The translations under genes were made by a program, and so were the position numbers. From Takakia lepidozioides (taxonomy: Eukaryota; Streptophyta; Takakiopsida; Takakiales; Takakiaceae): a stretch of DNA of 64,000 nucleotides. Under the pieces are notes generated by a model. It worked only from the letters and a program-made list of their open reading frames with translations. It was not told the DNA's origin and made no database searches. The DNA lies in the NCBI GenBank assembly GCA_030704615.1, contig CM060732.1, forward strand, positions 36,873,053 through 36,937,052. The letters run 5' to 3'. Below are positions 1-10,570 of the stretch, piece by piece (within the stretch, counting starts at the first letter, position 1; each line of letters starts with the position of its first letter).

Positions 1-1250
1 CAATATCCAGTGGCTGGAGATTTATGAAGTCAACAAGAGTCAATTTTCTAGTGCATCCTTTACATGCTCAGCCACGGTTGTCTCAACTTTGCGACCGAGA
101 GTAGCAAAATCATTAGACGACTTCTTTCGTATCGAGAGTTTCCCACCACCTCTAATCATGTTTCTTTCCCAAAAAATTAGAAGAGAGTTTGTATTATCAA
201 AGGTTCGAAATTCTTTGCTCACACTATTTGCTAATACAAAATCATCTTCTTTTCCATATGTACCATTCTTTTATCTTTGGCTACATAGCAACAAGTATAT
301 ATATGATATTTTTGAGAAACTTTACTTAAAGCTCTAATATTAGTTCACAAATAAGTACTAGCTGATTTAATACAACATCAATAGTCGTTTTATACTCTTG
401 CATATAAGCAAACTTCATCTACAAATGAACATGCTGTCACTTCTACCTCATCAAAATTCTCAAGTACAGAACAAAATCATATTCAAAATGAGGATTAACA
501 CATGACATATAAATAAACAATGGTTTGTTTAGGACCCGGCTGGCTCTGATAATGAGACGATGAGCACAGAAAGAAAAGATGACGCTTCTAAATGAAGCAC
601 AAATTATGGTGTCTCTCCCTCCTAAGGGACTACTATTTTCCATTGGAAGGTGGATACTTTGAACCCTAGATCACTTAGGTTATGGAGAGGCAAGGCACAA
701 ACTCCAACCACAGGCTTGGGTGACCGTACTAAACTTAGTTTCTTTTAATTTTCTTGAAAGTTGAATATTGACTAGTTAACCAACAACTTAAATTGCTTAT
801 TTTATGAACTCACATTAAAAGCTTTAAATAAGTCCTCAAAGCCCAGTTGTGGCCGGTTGGTGTTTCCTTGGAATTTTTCTTTTAAAAAAAATCTCATAAT
901 TATTTACATAGAGTTGTTGCTAGTATGTATATTTTGAGTCATCCATCAATCCCATGTGTTGCTGTTGGGTAACATTTCTTGTAAGTTGAGGGCTCAAGAT
1001 GAAGGCCACATGTTGTTGGCAATTTTGTCAATCATATATACCGATGTTAAACACATCCTCGCATATCTATATGAGACTTGAGATTTTTTCATTAATGTTA
1101 TGGGTATAATATTGCAATCTTTCAAAGAAAAATTAGACATCAACCTTTCCGTCAACTTTTTGTTGTTGTTTTGATTATTTTGTTCGTATAAAGTCTTGCC
1201 AAACCATACCAGCATAACACTATAACACTATACCGTGTATGTTAGATGTC
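1..1250. other. AT-rich stretch without a supported gene
   Basis: No coding signal is visible here. Bases about 598-660 resemble the 3' portion of the tRNA-like repeats seen later at 46.1 and 47.2 kb: the order 'atggtgt..tct', 'aaggg', 'aaggtgga' is shared, with many differences. The rest is intergenic DNA with no recognisable structure. Confidence 0.4.
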
Positions 1251-1261
1251 ACCCTCAACAC

Positions 1262-1665
1262 AATTTCAACACAATTTCACTATCCAACATACTTGACCCA
1301 CAATAATACCCAGAACCGGCGGACACCTGTTGAAAAAGTTAATACCCACCCAATCAACTGGAAAATACCACACACACAATGTGACAGGATTTGACCCCAA
1401 AACCATCTGGGTAGCACTCAGTGTACTATCCAAATGAACGACTGGTTGGTGATAGAATTTACACAATCACAACAATGTTGTGGATTGGTGAGGAGATGAT
1501 TAATTTTTTAAATCTATATTTACAATTTAAAATGGATGTAGCAGTTGCACACACATCTGCCAGCACGCTGGCCCAGTGTTTGAACAAAAAAAAAGAAAAA
1601 AACAAAAAAAACATTGTGATCATGTGGGTCTAGGGTTCGATCAGCTGCTTCCCCGGAACGCAGCA
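1262..1665. repeat. tRNA-like (SINE-type) repeat debris
   Basis: On the minus strand around 1380-1440 there is a B-box-like GGTCAAATCC preceded by an A-box-like segment. On the plus strand, TGGCCCAGTG (A-box-like, about 1569) is followed at 1633 by GGGTTCGATC, close to the pol III B-box consensus, with an A-rich run between them. These look like pieces of tRNA-derived SINEs. Ends and target duplications were not found, so element limits are uncertain. Confidence 0.3.
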
Positions 1666-1674
1666 GAGTTGAAT

Positions 1675-1829
1675 ATGAGAGTGGTGTCTGTGAAAAATAA
1701 GAGTATATGGAAGGTGAGAAAAACTGAAATGGCAAAGACCCAGGCTAAAAGACTGTGGCTGCTTAGCGCCTCCCTCCCTGATCGTTTTCAGAGACCACTC
1801 TACAATCTCCAGACTGCGTTAGCATCTGT
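1675..1829 (+). CDS. Possible organelle-targeting first exon of the PDF/PPR gene
   Basis: A short reading frame (ATG at 1675 or 1729) encodes a basic, Ser/Leu/Arg-rich peptide. Its second half (from MAKTQAKRLWLLSASL) has the composition of a mitochondrial or plastid presequence, with one acidic residue near its end. The frame runs into a strong splice donor, GT|GTAAGT, at 1830. It lies just upstream of four PDF-motif units and an intact PPR-DYW frame that lacks its own transit peptide, so it is a natural candidate for their first exon. No transcript evidence exists here and the exon chain between it and the PPR frame is broken, so this is inference. Confidence 0.3.
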
Positions 1830-1983
1830 GTAAGTTTGGACATGGTCGTATATTCCTCATCGTGCAGACCCCAATGGAGCCCAAAACGACTTGCATGAAT
1901 GTTGTTGAAAGCTCACTAGCACCCCTCAGTAAAGGACCTTGTCAAAATATTGATGCTGTCGGATTTTCGAGCACAAACCTCTA

Positions 1984-2350
1984 CCTTGGAGCACGGAGCA
2001 GAGCTGGCATGAGATTTTTAAGGATCCTTCACGATGGTGGGACAACCGAAATCGCAAGGTGTGACTTTTTCTTAATGTACGATGTGAAGAAGTTTGTCCA
2101 TCCTGCAAATGTGGGCTCTTGGCTCTTCCTGTTAGTACCATGATTTTTGTATTCTTCCTGATGTTTACAAGGTTCTTGGGAGAGTCAGCTTGGTCTTAGT
2201 AGGCCGTGTTTCAATCTATGCCTGCTCGGCTGCACCATGGTGGTTCTCACAGACCAATCCGACATTACCTGACTACGGACACAAGCAGCACACTCAAGAG
2301 GTCCTTTTGGGTTGATGGTCGGTCAAATCCTCCATGGGTCATGACACAAG
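1984..2350 (+). pseudogene. OSB-type PDF motif, unit 1 (two half-exons)
   Basis: The first half (1984-2058) reads ...SWHEIFKDPSRWWDNRNRK and ends in AAG|GTGTGA. The second half starts after a CAG acceptor at 2253 and reads TNPTLPDYGHKQHTQEVL, then continues one frame over as FWVDGRSNPPWVM. Together they match the PDF motif (WxDxF..P..WWDNR..K / PDF.HK....LW....PPWV) of organellar single-stranded DNA-binding (OSB) proteins. The implied 194-nt intron is phase 0. A one-base shift near 2309 breaks the second half, and a TGA lies upstream of the first, so this unit is decayed or needs unseen splicing. The oligonucleotide-binding fold of OSB proteins was not found upstream. Confidence 0.6.
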
Positions 2351-2517
2351 GTCAAGGACAATGTGGTGAGGGCACCTTCTTCTTCGACCTATTTCAGCCT
2401 GTTTTGCCCTCTCATCAGACTCGGCCCTGAATTTTGTTGAATTCTGTAAGTTAGCTCGTTGGGTGGATCTGTGGTGGATTGAGTGACTTTGACAAGTTAC
2501 TGCCAATGTGGCAGCAG

Positions 2518-3005
2518 GAAAGTACCCAAAAACAGATAACAGAGATGAGGAGAAGCTTTGGAATGAACACTTTTCCGACCCCAGTCAATGGTGGGACAAT
2601 GGAGACAAAAAGGTGAATGCCTGTTGGATTACAGAGAGAAGCAGATGCAATTCAGAATTGGAACTACTGTAATAAGTAGGGTTGGGGTGTTTGCTGGAAG
2701 AACTTCACGCCGTCAGTGTCAGCTGCTAGCAGCAAGGCTGAGGATGTATTCATGATATGTACACAGGCAGGGATAGCTGAAGGACCAGGGATAGAGGTTC
2801 AGATTCATCCAAGAGGGCCGGATTTCAAACACAAGATTACTTCTGAGTCCCTGTGGATCAATAGCCACAAGAAACCTGTGTGGGTAGATGGTCAACTGGA
2901 AAGAGCAGCGGCAGCAGCACAATTGATAGAACCAGGCACTGCTAATGAAGGCACCTTCTTCAACACATTTCAGCCTGTTTTTCCCTGTTATCAGAGTTGT
3001 CCCTA
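2518..3005 (+). pseudogene. OSB-type PDF motif, unit 2 (two half-exons)
   Basis: A half-exon follows a GCAGCAG acceptor at 2518 and encodes DEEKLWNEHFSDPSQWWDN plus a short basic tail, ending AAG|GTGAAT at 2612. After a 190-nt intron, the second half (from 2803, CAG acceptor) reads IHPRGPDFKHKITSESLW and then KKPVWVDGQL followed by an Ala-rich stretch, ending at TAA 3003. Both halves are in frame with a phase-0 intron and carry the hallmark WWDN and PDFKHK residues. The unit belongs to a tandem series with a period of about 570 bp. The frame closes after the Ala-rich tail, so a continuous protein with the later units would require further splicing; a donor-like GTAAGT lies just before the unit at 2446. 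Confidence 0.6.
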
Positions 3006-3097
3006 AATTTTTAGGTTGAATTCTGCAAGTTAGCTCGATGGTGGATCTATGGTGGTTTTGGAGTGATTTTAACATGTTACTGCCAATGTGGCAACAG

Positions 3098-3565
3098 GAA
3101 AGTATAGAAAAACAGATAACAAAGATGAGGAGAAGCTCTGGATTGAATGTTTCCGACCGCAGTCAAGGGTGGAACAATCGAGGCCAAAAGGTGAATGTCT
3201 GTTGGAAGCGCAAGTCAGCATAGGAACTAGTGTGATAAGTAGGGTTGGGGTGTTTGCTAGAACAAATCTAGGCTGTCATTGTCAGCTGCTAGCAGCAAGG
3301 CAAGGATGTATGCATGATTTGTGCAGAGCATGGATAGCTGAAGGAGCAGGGATAGAGTTTGGGTCCAGATTCATCCAAGAGGGCCAGATTTCAAGCTCAA
3401 TGTCACCTATGATTCCCTGTGGACGGATAGCTACAAGAAACCTGCATGGGTAGATGGTCAACTGGAAGCCGCAGCAGCAGTGGCACCATTGATAAAATCA
3501 AGCACTGCTAATGAAGGCACCTTCTTCAACACATTTCACCCTGTTTTCCCCTCTTATCGGAATCG
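3098..3565 (+). pseudogene. OSB-type PDF motif, unit 3, frameshifted
   Basis: This is the same organisation as unit 2: first half 3098-3190 ending AAAAG|GTGAAT, intron of 178 nt, second half from 3369 (IHPRGPDFKLNVTYDSLW, then KKPAWVDGQL). The first half is 93 nt instead of 95 because two bases are missing between 'GAATG' and 'TTTCCGACC', so DEEKLWIECF is followed by a shifted frame; the WNNRGQK remnant is readable in the other frame. PDFKHK has become PDFKLN. The unit is therefore a pseudo-motif. Confidence 0.6.
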
Positions 3566-3656
3566 GCCCTAAATTTCCGTGTTATTCTGCAAGTTAGCTG
3601 GTTGAGTGAATCTAGTTTGGAGTGACTTTGACATGATACTGCCAATGTGACAACAG

Positions 3657-3751
3657 GAAAGTGTCCAAAAACACGTAACAGAGATGAGGAGAAGCTGTGG
3701 AATGAATACTTTTCTGACCCCAGTCAATGGTGGGACAACCGAGGCAAAAAG
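3657..3751 (+). CDS. First half-exon of PDF motif 4, upstream exon of the PPR gene
   Basis: The 95-nt half-exon follows a CAACAG acceptor and encodes DEEKLWNEYFSDPSQWWDNR plus GKK, ending AAAAAG|GTGAAT at 3751. Splicing to the CAG acceptor at 3936-3937 (186-nt intron) joins it in phase 0 to IHPRGPDFKHK, giving a complete PDF motif directly in front of the PPR frame. This half is intact and is the best match in the window to the WWDNR core. Without splicing the frame ends at a TAG a few codons into the intron, which supports a real intron rather than chance. Confidence 0.6.
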
Positions 3752-3937
3752 GTGAATGCCTGTTAGATTACAGAGAGTAGCAGACGCAATTCAGCATAGG
3801 AACTAGTGTGATGAGCTGAGTTGGGTGTTTCCTAGAACTAATCTAGGCTGTCATTATCAGCTGCAAGGCAAGGTTGTATGCATGATTTGTGCAAAGGCAG
3901 TGATAGCTGAAGGAGCAGGGATAGAGTGTGGGTCCAG

Positions 3938-6862
3938 ATTCATCCAAGAGGGCCAGATTTCAAGCACAAGACTACCTATGATTCCCTGTGGATCAATAGC
4001 TACAAGAAACCTGCATGGGTAGAGGGTCAACTAAAGGCAGCTGCTGCAGCGGCACAGTTGATTAAATCAGGCACCTCAACCATGACCATAGCTTCTGAAA
4101 GAGGATCAAGAGAGGGAGTCTACAATGCCTCTTCTGGCACTTCTGGGCATGTGAAGATGCTTTGTGAGGCAGGCAGAATGAAAGAGGCTCTAGAGACTTT
4201 AAACCAAGGAGGCATTTCAGCAGATTCAGATACGTATGTCTGTCTCTTGCGTAAGTGCATCAAGATGAAAGGTCTGGAAGCTGGAAAGCAGGTGCACACT
4301 CACATTATCCAAAGTGGATTCACTCCAAATGTTTTTCTACTCAACACCCTTGTCAACATGTATGTTAAGTGCGGGAGCATCATGGATGCTCACCAAGTGT
4401 TCACCAGAATGCCTCAACGATCTTTGATCACGTGGAATATATTGTTGGCAGGATTTACCAAGCATGGATGTGGTAGGAATGCTTTGGAGACCTATGAGCA
4501 AATGCTGCATGAAGGGGTGAAGCCCAACCACATCACATTTGTTTGTGTTTGCAATGCGTGTGCGAGCCTGGCAGCCCTGGAAAAGGGGAAAGAGGTCCAT
4601 GGTGACATCGTCAAAGCTGGAATTGTACCAGATGTCATCCTGAACACTGCCCTGGTGGACATGTATGCCAAATGTGGGAGCATTGAGGATGCGAAAGGAG
4701 TGTTCAACACTATGGCTGAACGAGATGTGGTGTCGTGGACCGCGATGCTTGCAGGGTATGCACAGCAGGGGAGCGGGATGGAGGCTTTGGAGACCTATGA
4801 TCAAATGATGGGGGAAGGGGTGAAGCCCGACCACAGCACGTTTGTGTGCATTTGCAATGCATGTGCAAGCCTGGCAGCTCTGGAAAAGGGCAAAGAGGTC
4901 CATGGTGACATTGCCAAAGCTGGAATTGTACCCAATGTCATTCTGAACTCTGCCCTGGTGGACATGTATGCCAAATGTGGGTCCATCGAGGATGCAAAGG
5001 CAGTGTTTAAAAAGATGGGTAAACGAGATGTGGTGTCATGGAATGCAATGATCGCAGGATATGCCCAGCAGGGTCACGGGATGGAGACTTTGGAGACCTA
5101 TGAGCAAATGATGGGCGAAGGGGTGAAACCCGACCACATCACGTTTGTTGGCGTTTGCAATGCGTGTGCGAGCCTGGCAGCTCTGGAAAAGGCCAAAGAG
5201 GTCCATGGTGACATCGTCAAAGCTGGAATTGGACCAAATGTCATTCTGAACAATACCCTCGTGGACATGTATGCCAAATGTGGGTCCATCGAGGATGCAA
5301 AGGGAGTGTTTGACAATATGGCTGAACGAGATGTGGTGTCATGGAGTGCGATGATCGCAGGATATGCACAGCAAGGGCGTGGGATGGAGGCTTTGGAGAC
5401 CTATGAGCAAATGATACGGGAAGGGGTGGAGCCCTCCCACACCACGTTTGTGTGTGTTTGCAATGCGTGTGCGAGCCTGGCAGCCCTGGAAAAGGGCAAA
5501 GAGATCCATGGTGACATCATCAAATCTGGAATTGTACCGGATGTCATCCTGAACACTGCCCTGGTGGACATGTATGCCAAATGTGGGAGCATTGAGGATG
5601 CGAAAGGAGTGTTCAACACTATGGCTGAACGAGATGTGGTGTCGTGGACCGCGATGCTTGCAGGGTACGCACAGCAGGGGCGCGGGATGGAGGCTTTGGA
5701 GACCTATGAGGAAATGATGGGTGAAGGGGTGAAGCCTGACCATGTCACGTTTGTGTGCGTTTGCAGTGTGTGTGCGAGCCTGGCAGCCCTGGAGAAGGGC
5801 AGAGAGGTGCATGGTTGCATCGCCAAAGCTGGGATTGTACCAGATGTCATTCTGAACAATACCCTCGTGGACATGTATGCCAAATGCGGGTGCATTGAGG
5901 CTGCAAAGCGAGTGTTCGACAATATGGCTGAACGAGATGTGGTGTCGTGGAACACGATGATAGCAGGATATGCCCAGCATGGTTGTCATAGGGAGGCCCT
6001 GCAACTATTGGAAGGAATGCAAAAGAAAGGCTTGAAGCCGGACAGTGTCACCTTTATATGTGTTCTCTCTGTATGCAGCCACACTGGCCTACTGGATGAA
6101 GGAAGACGCTACTTTGATTCCCTGAGTCATGATCATGGTGTCACTCCGACAGTAAAACACTTTGGCTGCATGGTGGACCTTCTTGGACGTGCGGGGCAAT
6201 TGGATGAGGCAATGGACCTGATTAACAAAATGCCAATGAATCCAGATGTTGTGGTATGGAAGGCCTTGCTTGGTGCCTGCAGAATCCATGGCAATGTGGA
6301 GATGGCTCAACGTGCAGCAATATCTATTCTCAAGTGGGATGAACAGGATGCCGCGACGTATGTGTTGCTATCAAACATCTATGCTGCAGCTGGCAGGTGG
6401 GATGATACTGCAAAGGTGAGAAGAATGATGAAGGTCAGAGGGGTTAGAAAGGAGCCAGGTCGCTGCTGCATTGAGGTTGGCAACAGGGTGCACACCTTCG
6501 TTGTAGATGACAAATTGCATCCCAAAATTAAGGAAATTCATGCTGAGCTGAGAAGATTGTCTGGGCAGATGAAGGAAGCGGGGTATGTGCCTGACATGCG
6601 CTTTGTGTTGCATGATGGGGGGGAGGAGGAAAAGGAATTTTCTCTTTGCCACCACAGTGAGAAGCTGGCCATTGGTTTTGGGCTGATCAGTTCGACCCCT
6701 AGGACGCCTCTCCGTCTCATCAAGAATCTTCGAGTGTGTGGTGACTGCCACACCTTCACCAAATTTATCTCAAAGATTGTTGGCCGAGCAATTGTTGTAC
6801 GGGACGCTAACCGCTTTCACCACTTTGAAGATGGGATTTGTTCTTGTGGGGATTACTGGTGA
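3938..6862 (+). CDS. PDF-motif / PLS-class PPR-E-DYW protein (organelle C-to-U editing factor type)
   Basis: An uninterrupted frame of about 974 codons from the splice acceptor. It opens with the second half of an OSB-type PDF motif (IHPRGPDFKHK..LWINSYKKPAWV) and an Ala-rich linker. Some 20 PPR motifs of P-L-S type follow (about 4150-6230), then E1/E2, a PG-box variant (PGRCCIEVG, near 6450) and a DYW domain. The DYW domain keeps the deaminase-like residues HSE (HHSEKLA, near 6650), CGDCH (near 6740) and the HHFEDGICSCGDYW end. Known family role: site-specific cytidine editing of mitochondrial or plastid RNA, each PPR reading one base. Five P-L-S triplets repeat almost exactly every 303 nt. 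The frame has no ATG at its 5' end, so translation should start in an upstream exon; an in-frame ATG at 4082 would give a PPR-only protein without a transit peptide. The frame looks functional. Confidence 0.85.
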   Translation: MHPRGPDFKHKTTYDSLWINSYKKPAWVEGQLKAAAAAAQLIKSGTSTMTIASERGSREGVYNASSGTSGHVKMLCEAGRMKEALETLNQGGISADSDTYVCLLRKCIKMKGLEAGKQVHTHIIQSGFTPNVFLLNTLVNMYVKCGSIMDAHQVFTRMPQRSLITWNILLAGFTKHGCGRNALETYEQMLHEGVKPNHITFVCVCNACASLAALEKGKEVHGDIVKAGIVPDVILNTALVDMYAKCGSIEDAKGVFNTMAERDVVSWTAMLAGYAQQGSGMEALETYDQMMGEGVKPDHSTFVCICNACASLAALEKGKEVHGDIAKAGIVPNVILNSALVDMYAKCGSIEDAKAVFKKMGKRDVVSWNAMIAGYAQQGHGMETLETYEQMMGEGVKPDHITFVGVCNACASLAALEKAKEVHGDIVKAGIGPNVILNNTLVDMYAKCGSIEDAKGVFDNMAERDVVSWSAMIAGYAQQGRGMEALETYEQMIREGVEPSHTTFVCVCNACASLAALEKGKEIHGDIIKSGIVPDVILNTALVDMYAKCGSIEDAKGVFNTMAERDVVSWTAMLAGYAQQGRGMEALETYEEMMGEGVKPDHVTFVCVCSVCASLAALEKGREVHGCIAKAGIVPDVILNNTLVDMYAKCGCIEAAKRVFDNMAERDVVSWNTMIAGYAQHGCHREALQLLEGMQKKGLKPDSVTFICVLSVCSHTGLLDEGRRYFDSLSHDHGVTPTVKHFGCMVDLLGRAGQLDEAMDLINKMPMNPDVVVWKALLGACRIHGNVEMAQRAAISILKWDEQDAATYVLLSNIYAAAGRWDDTAKVRRMMKVRGVRKEPGRCCIEVGNRVHTFVVDDKLHPKIKEIHAELRRLSGQMKEAGYVPDMRFVLHDGGEEEKEFSLCHHSEKLAIGFGLISSTPRTPLRLIKNLRVCGDCHTFTKFISKIVGRAIVVRDANRFHHFEDGICSCGDYW

Positions 6863-8610
6863 AAGGATGTTTTCTTGGAAAGATGTGAGTGTCTTGCTTC
6901 ATTCATTGATCTGTGTAGCTACTCAGATCATCCACCATTTCCTGGGAATATTGACCTGCTGTTGAGTGCATTTCCTGTGGCCTATCCATCGTTTTTTTTT
7001 CTGGCGAATAATCGCCAGATTTCGACCTGGAAAATGGGTCAGCTACTTTTACTAAGGAATTCTGGGATTAAAAATCAAGAAAATCGCCAGAAAGCGCCAA
7101 AGGATAAATACCAGGAGCCAGATTTGTCCTACGTGGACCTGTTAAAATATGACACCTGTAATATAGTATTTTCCAGCTCTGTCACCTCGTTATTCTCTCC
7201 ACATGGGCGTTGGGTAGAATCTGCATGTCGCCCTGCCTGCGATTTTGGAAAAGTGAAAAAAAAAACACTGGGCCTATCCACAGGAAATGATAGTGGGTCT
7301 ACCCAACATAGGTGGGAAGTCAACCCATAATTGCACTTGACTGAGGGGGAATTTTGATAGACTCTGGTGATAGCAGAAGGAAATCAGAGTGCTGTCCTAA
7401 TTCCGGGTTTGGGTGGTGGAGCTTCTCCAAAGCTTGAAGATCGAAGTGGATACGGCTGTAATGAGGTTGACTAGAGGGGCAGCCCTGTGCACAATTCAAC
7501 ATCTTATATGTGCACCGCACACTACTTTCAGGGCATCTGCGGCATGTTTGTATGTTTCTCATGGTGCTGCTTCAGAAAGCTCTCTTGACTAACGTGCATG
7601 AAAGTTGTCGAAAGCTAGCCTTAACCCACCATGATCCCATCCCATGGTTGCTGCTTGAAAGTTCACCTAGTGATTGTAATGGTATTTGGGTATTCAGTTA
7701 TTGATTGATGCGGCATGGCTCCCTCACACATAACATTGGTTTGTGCATGTTGGAGTTCAAGGTTGGGAGACAGAGTCCACCTACTCCACCTACTTCAGAA
7801 CACAATTGCTTTAGTTCGAAAGCAGATTTTTGATCATGTATGAAACCAGTGTGCATAGATTCAGATACTGCCAGTGTACATGGAAGCAGGCGTGACTGCC
7901 AGTGTTCTCAATAACTACTTGAACTGCCCATCTCAAACAAGCTGAAAGCTCTCTTCAAATCCACTGTAAGATCTCTTTCTTTTCCTCAGTAACCGTGTGA
8001 TGGCCCACATTCACTCTCTCTTTTTCTCCTTGACAGAATGAATCCAGATATTGTCAGGTAGTAAAGCAGAGAGCTGTTGAACCCGTAGTATACCCTAGGT
8101 CTACTGTCGTTTACCTTTATTCTCTGCACCCTTAAAACAGTTTAGGGGGCGTTGGAATGATGACCTGGCATCTGGCTTATTCGCCGAGACAGGTGATGAG
8201 GACATGACCTGGCTTTACAAAAGAACCTTTACAGGTGGAAAGGAGGCGATATTTTCATGTGTTCAAGAGGTGTTCTGGTGTACAAAGGTGGAGAGAGAAT
8301 ATGGAATACCAAATGTCGATGTAATCAACTATCATCCACGACCCTCGACAAATCATCTACAACCCACATTAAATCAACCATTAGTGGTTATAGATGATAT
8401 ACTGATGGTTGATTTAATGGGCAACTGGGATGTGTAGGTGTACCAAATGCCACTGAATAATTCTTTAATAGATTCTTATATTCATTATAATTATGCTCAG
8501 ATGCTTTCACCTTTGATTTATTGGGCATTTGATACACGAAGAAATGCCCTATGACCACGCCCCTCGATAAATCAACCTACTTGCTCGATATGAACGTAGA
8601 AATTCAAAAT
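6863..8610. other. PPR 3' flank and unassigned DNA with a small foldback
   Basis: No convincing gene follows the PPR stop. At 8367-8381 and 8405-8419 a perfect 15-bp inverted pair (CATTAAATCAACCAT / ATGGTTGATTTAATG) encloses 23 bases. Further partly matching flanks (..ACCAAATG.. on both sides) suggest a small, decayed foldback element. A 77-codon frame across it is not credible as a gene. Confidence 0.4.
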
Positions 8611-8616
8611 TGATCT

Positions 8617-9009
8617 TCAGTTAGAGTAAAATGTAGCAGCACGCTGCCACTCAGTAAAGGCGAAGGGACATTGAACCAAACAATGCTCAATCGATACCAC
8701 AACCTGAATATTGCGTATGAAACAGTAGGAGGAGGTATCAATGAACATTGCACCAACTGGGAGAATTTTGTTTGCAAGTTTCCAGAGGAACGCCGAGGTT
8801 TTTGCAGCTCTGTGCTTTTTCCAAATGTTAATCCAAATTGGTTTAATCCAAGAGGTAGGGTGACTAGGGATATGTGACCATTTCCCAGTCCACTTTCGAT
8901 CGAAAGTCTGAAGAGGCACAAGAAGATTGTAACTAAGTTTAACCGAATAAGAAAAGAAGTGATAGTGCTTGCTGTTCATCCAGATCCATTCACCTGGGTT
9001 GAATTGCAA
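8617..9009 (-). pseudogene. LINE RT zinc-binding C-terminal domain (zf-RVT-like)
   Basis: A 130-codon minus frame contains WKKHRAAKTSAFLWKLAN and, about 40 residues on, EHCLVQCPFAFTEWQRA. This arrangement is typical of the zinc-binding domain following the RT of plant LINE ORF2 proteins (family knowledge). The upstream junction to the RT fragment passes through stop codons at 9.0-9.5 kb. It is part of the same dead LINE. Confidence 0.65.
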
Positions 9010-9545
9010 GTCTTTCAGCGGAGCCGAGAGAAACCAATATTACAAGAGTAGTGTTGTAAAAGAGGAGGTGGGGAAGGGTTGAAGCGACCAAAGATGGTAC
9101 CAAAAACTCTGATAGGGTAGAAAGGGGTCGTTGAAGGGAGAAGTAATTCGTGTTTTGGCGAAACCAGTGTATAATCTGACTCCACATTGAAACAACAGCT
9201 GGAGATGTGGTCATCAAGTAGATTCTCTACGTAGAAAGCAAGAAACTAGTTCTCCTCTCTAAGAAAATTGAGCCACGAAAGGTACTTACGAACAAAGGGC
9301 GAGAGAGAATATCCATCCATAAGGGGGGAGGTTACCAGCCTAATGCTACTCTACGAGCAGAGAAGCCCAGCCAAGTCTGGGGATATGGTAGTATTGTTTG
9401 CAATATCCCAAAAAGCCCAACGTTTAGAACATGCGATTATGAGCTTGGTATCACAGTTATAATTTCCAAAGGGAGGTTGTCTCACAACCTTGTCGAAAGA
9501 TTTATGACTTCTTTAGGACTGAGGTGAGAGAGAAAAGAGTGGATC

Positions 9546-10570
9546 TTACACCAAACAAACCAGATAGGCCTTAGAGCCAGCTTGGGGGATAATGTTGGAA
9601 TTGCCCCTTTGCACAATCCAGCACATAGAAGAGGGCCAAAGTGGGCTAGAACGAGGGGTGGCAACAATAAGGTGATGTCTCCCTAAAAGACTCCACAGGT
9701 TATTGAGGTGAATAAACACTCGAGGGACCCATTTTGCCAGACAGGCAGTGAATTGAGCCAGAGGGTCAATAATCCCAAGCCACCATGTTTTTTCTTCTGA
9801 CATAATTGAGCCCAACTGACCAAGGCGCATTTGTTGGTAGAGGACTTCGTGACTCCCCTGGATAAAATTCCTCATAAGTGACTTGACATGCTTAATGATG
9901 GCCAAACTAGAAGACAATACAGAAGCAATAAACCAACATGAAGTCAACAAAATTTGGTTGACCACTAAAGCTCTACCAGCAACAGAGAGGTGTAAGGAGC
10001 TCCAGTACGTTAACTTCCTGTTAAGTCTGGAGAGAACTGGTGCAAAACGAGTGCCATCGTTGACAGTCAGACCAATTTGGTGACCCAGGAGGAGATGTGC
10101 TTGTCCAAGATCCGCGCCCCAAGGTGCATAGTGAGAAGCAATATTTGAGTCAGCAAGACGATTTAGAAGACCAAACAACGTAGTGTCATCCGCGTAAAGC
10201 GAGGCCACGTAATAGAGGGCTGATGACCACCAAGAGGGGGCATGGGAGCTGGAATAAGGAGACCCCCAGAGTCCTGCCTATTAGATTTGCAAGCCCATCT
10301 GCAGAAGAAATGGGGAAAGATGGCACCCTTGTCTAACTGATTGAAAGGAGGAAATGACACAGATATGGCTCCATTGATCATGACAAGTTTACTCGAGGCA
10401 GCTGAAAGAAGGATATGAATCCATTTGAGAAAATTACCCTCGATTCCAATAGCTTTGAGAAGTAGATAACGTGGCCAATTAAAGCTATCAAATACTTTTT
10501 CGAAGTCTAGCATTAGCATAGCCAAGGGTTGGTTGGAAGAACGAGCATGGTGAAGGGCCTTATTGGCCAA
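9546..10570 (-). pseudogene. LINE reverse transcriptase domain, frameshifted
   Basis: Two overlapping minus frames together cover the palm of a non-LTR reverse transcriptase. The upstream frame (10,570-10,163) has the conserved DFEKVFDS, usually DFEKAFD. The downstream frame (10,208-9546) begins with LYADDTTLFG, the catalytic Asp pair, and continues with the thumb-like SVAGRALVVNQILLTS segment. The break near 10,200 is a frameshift. The RT catalytic residues survive, but the frame is not continuous and no intact ORF1 accompanies it. Confidence 0.7.

Noticed and set aside
3926-3940. GTG at 3926 as the start of the PPR protein
   Set aside because: Nuclear genes start at ATG; the position lies in the intron just before the acceptor at 3936-3937.
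4337-6004. Long minus-strand frames opposite the PPR repeats
   Set aside because: They repeat with the 303-bp period and are mirror frames of the PPR gene.
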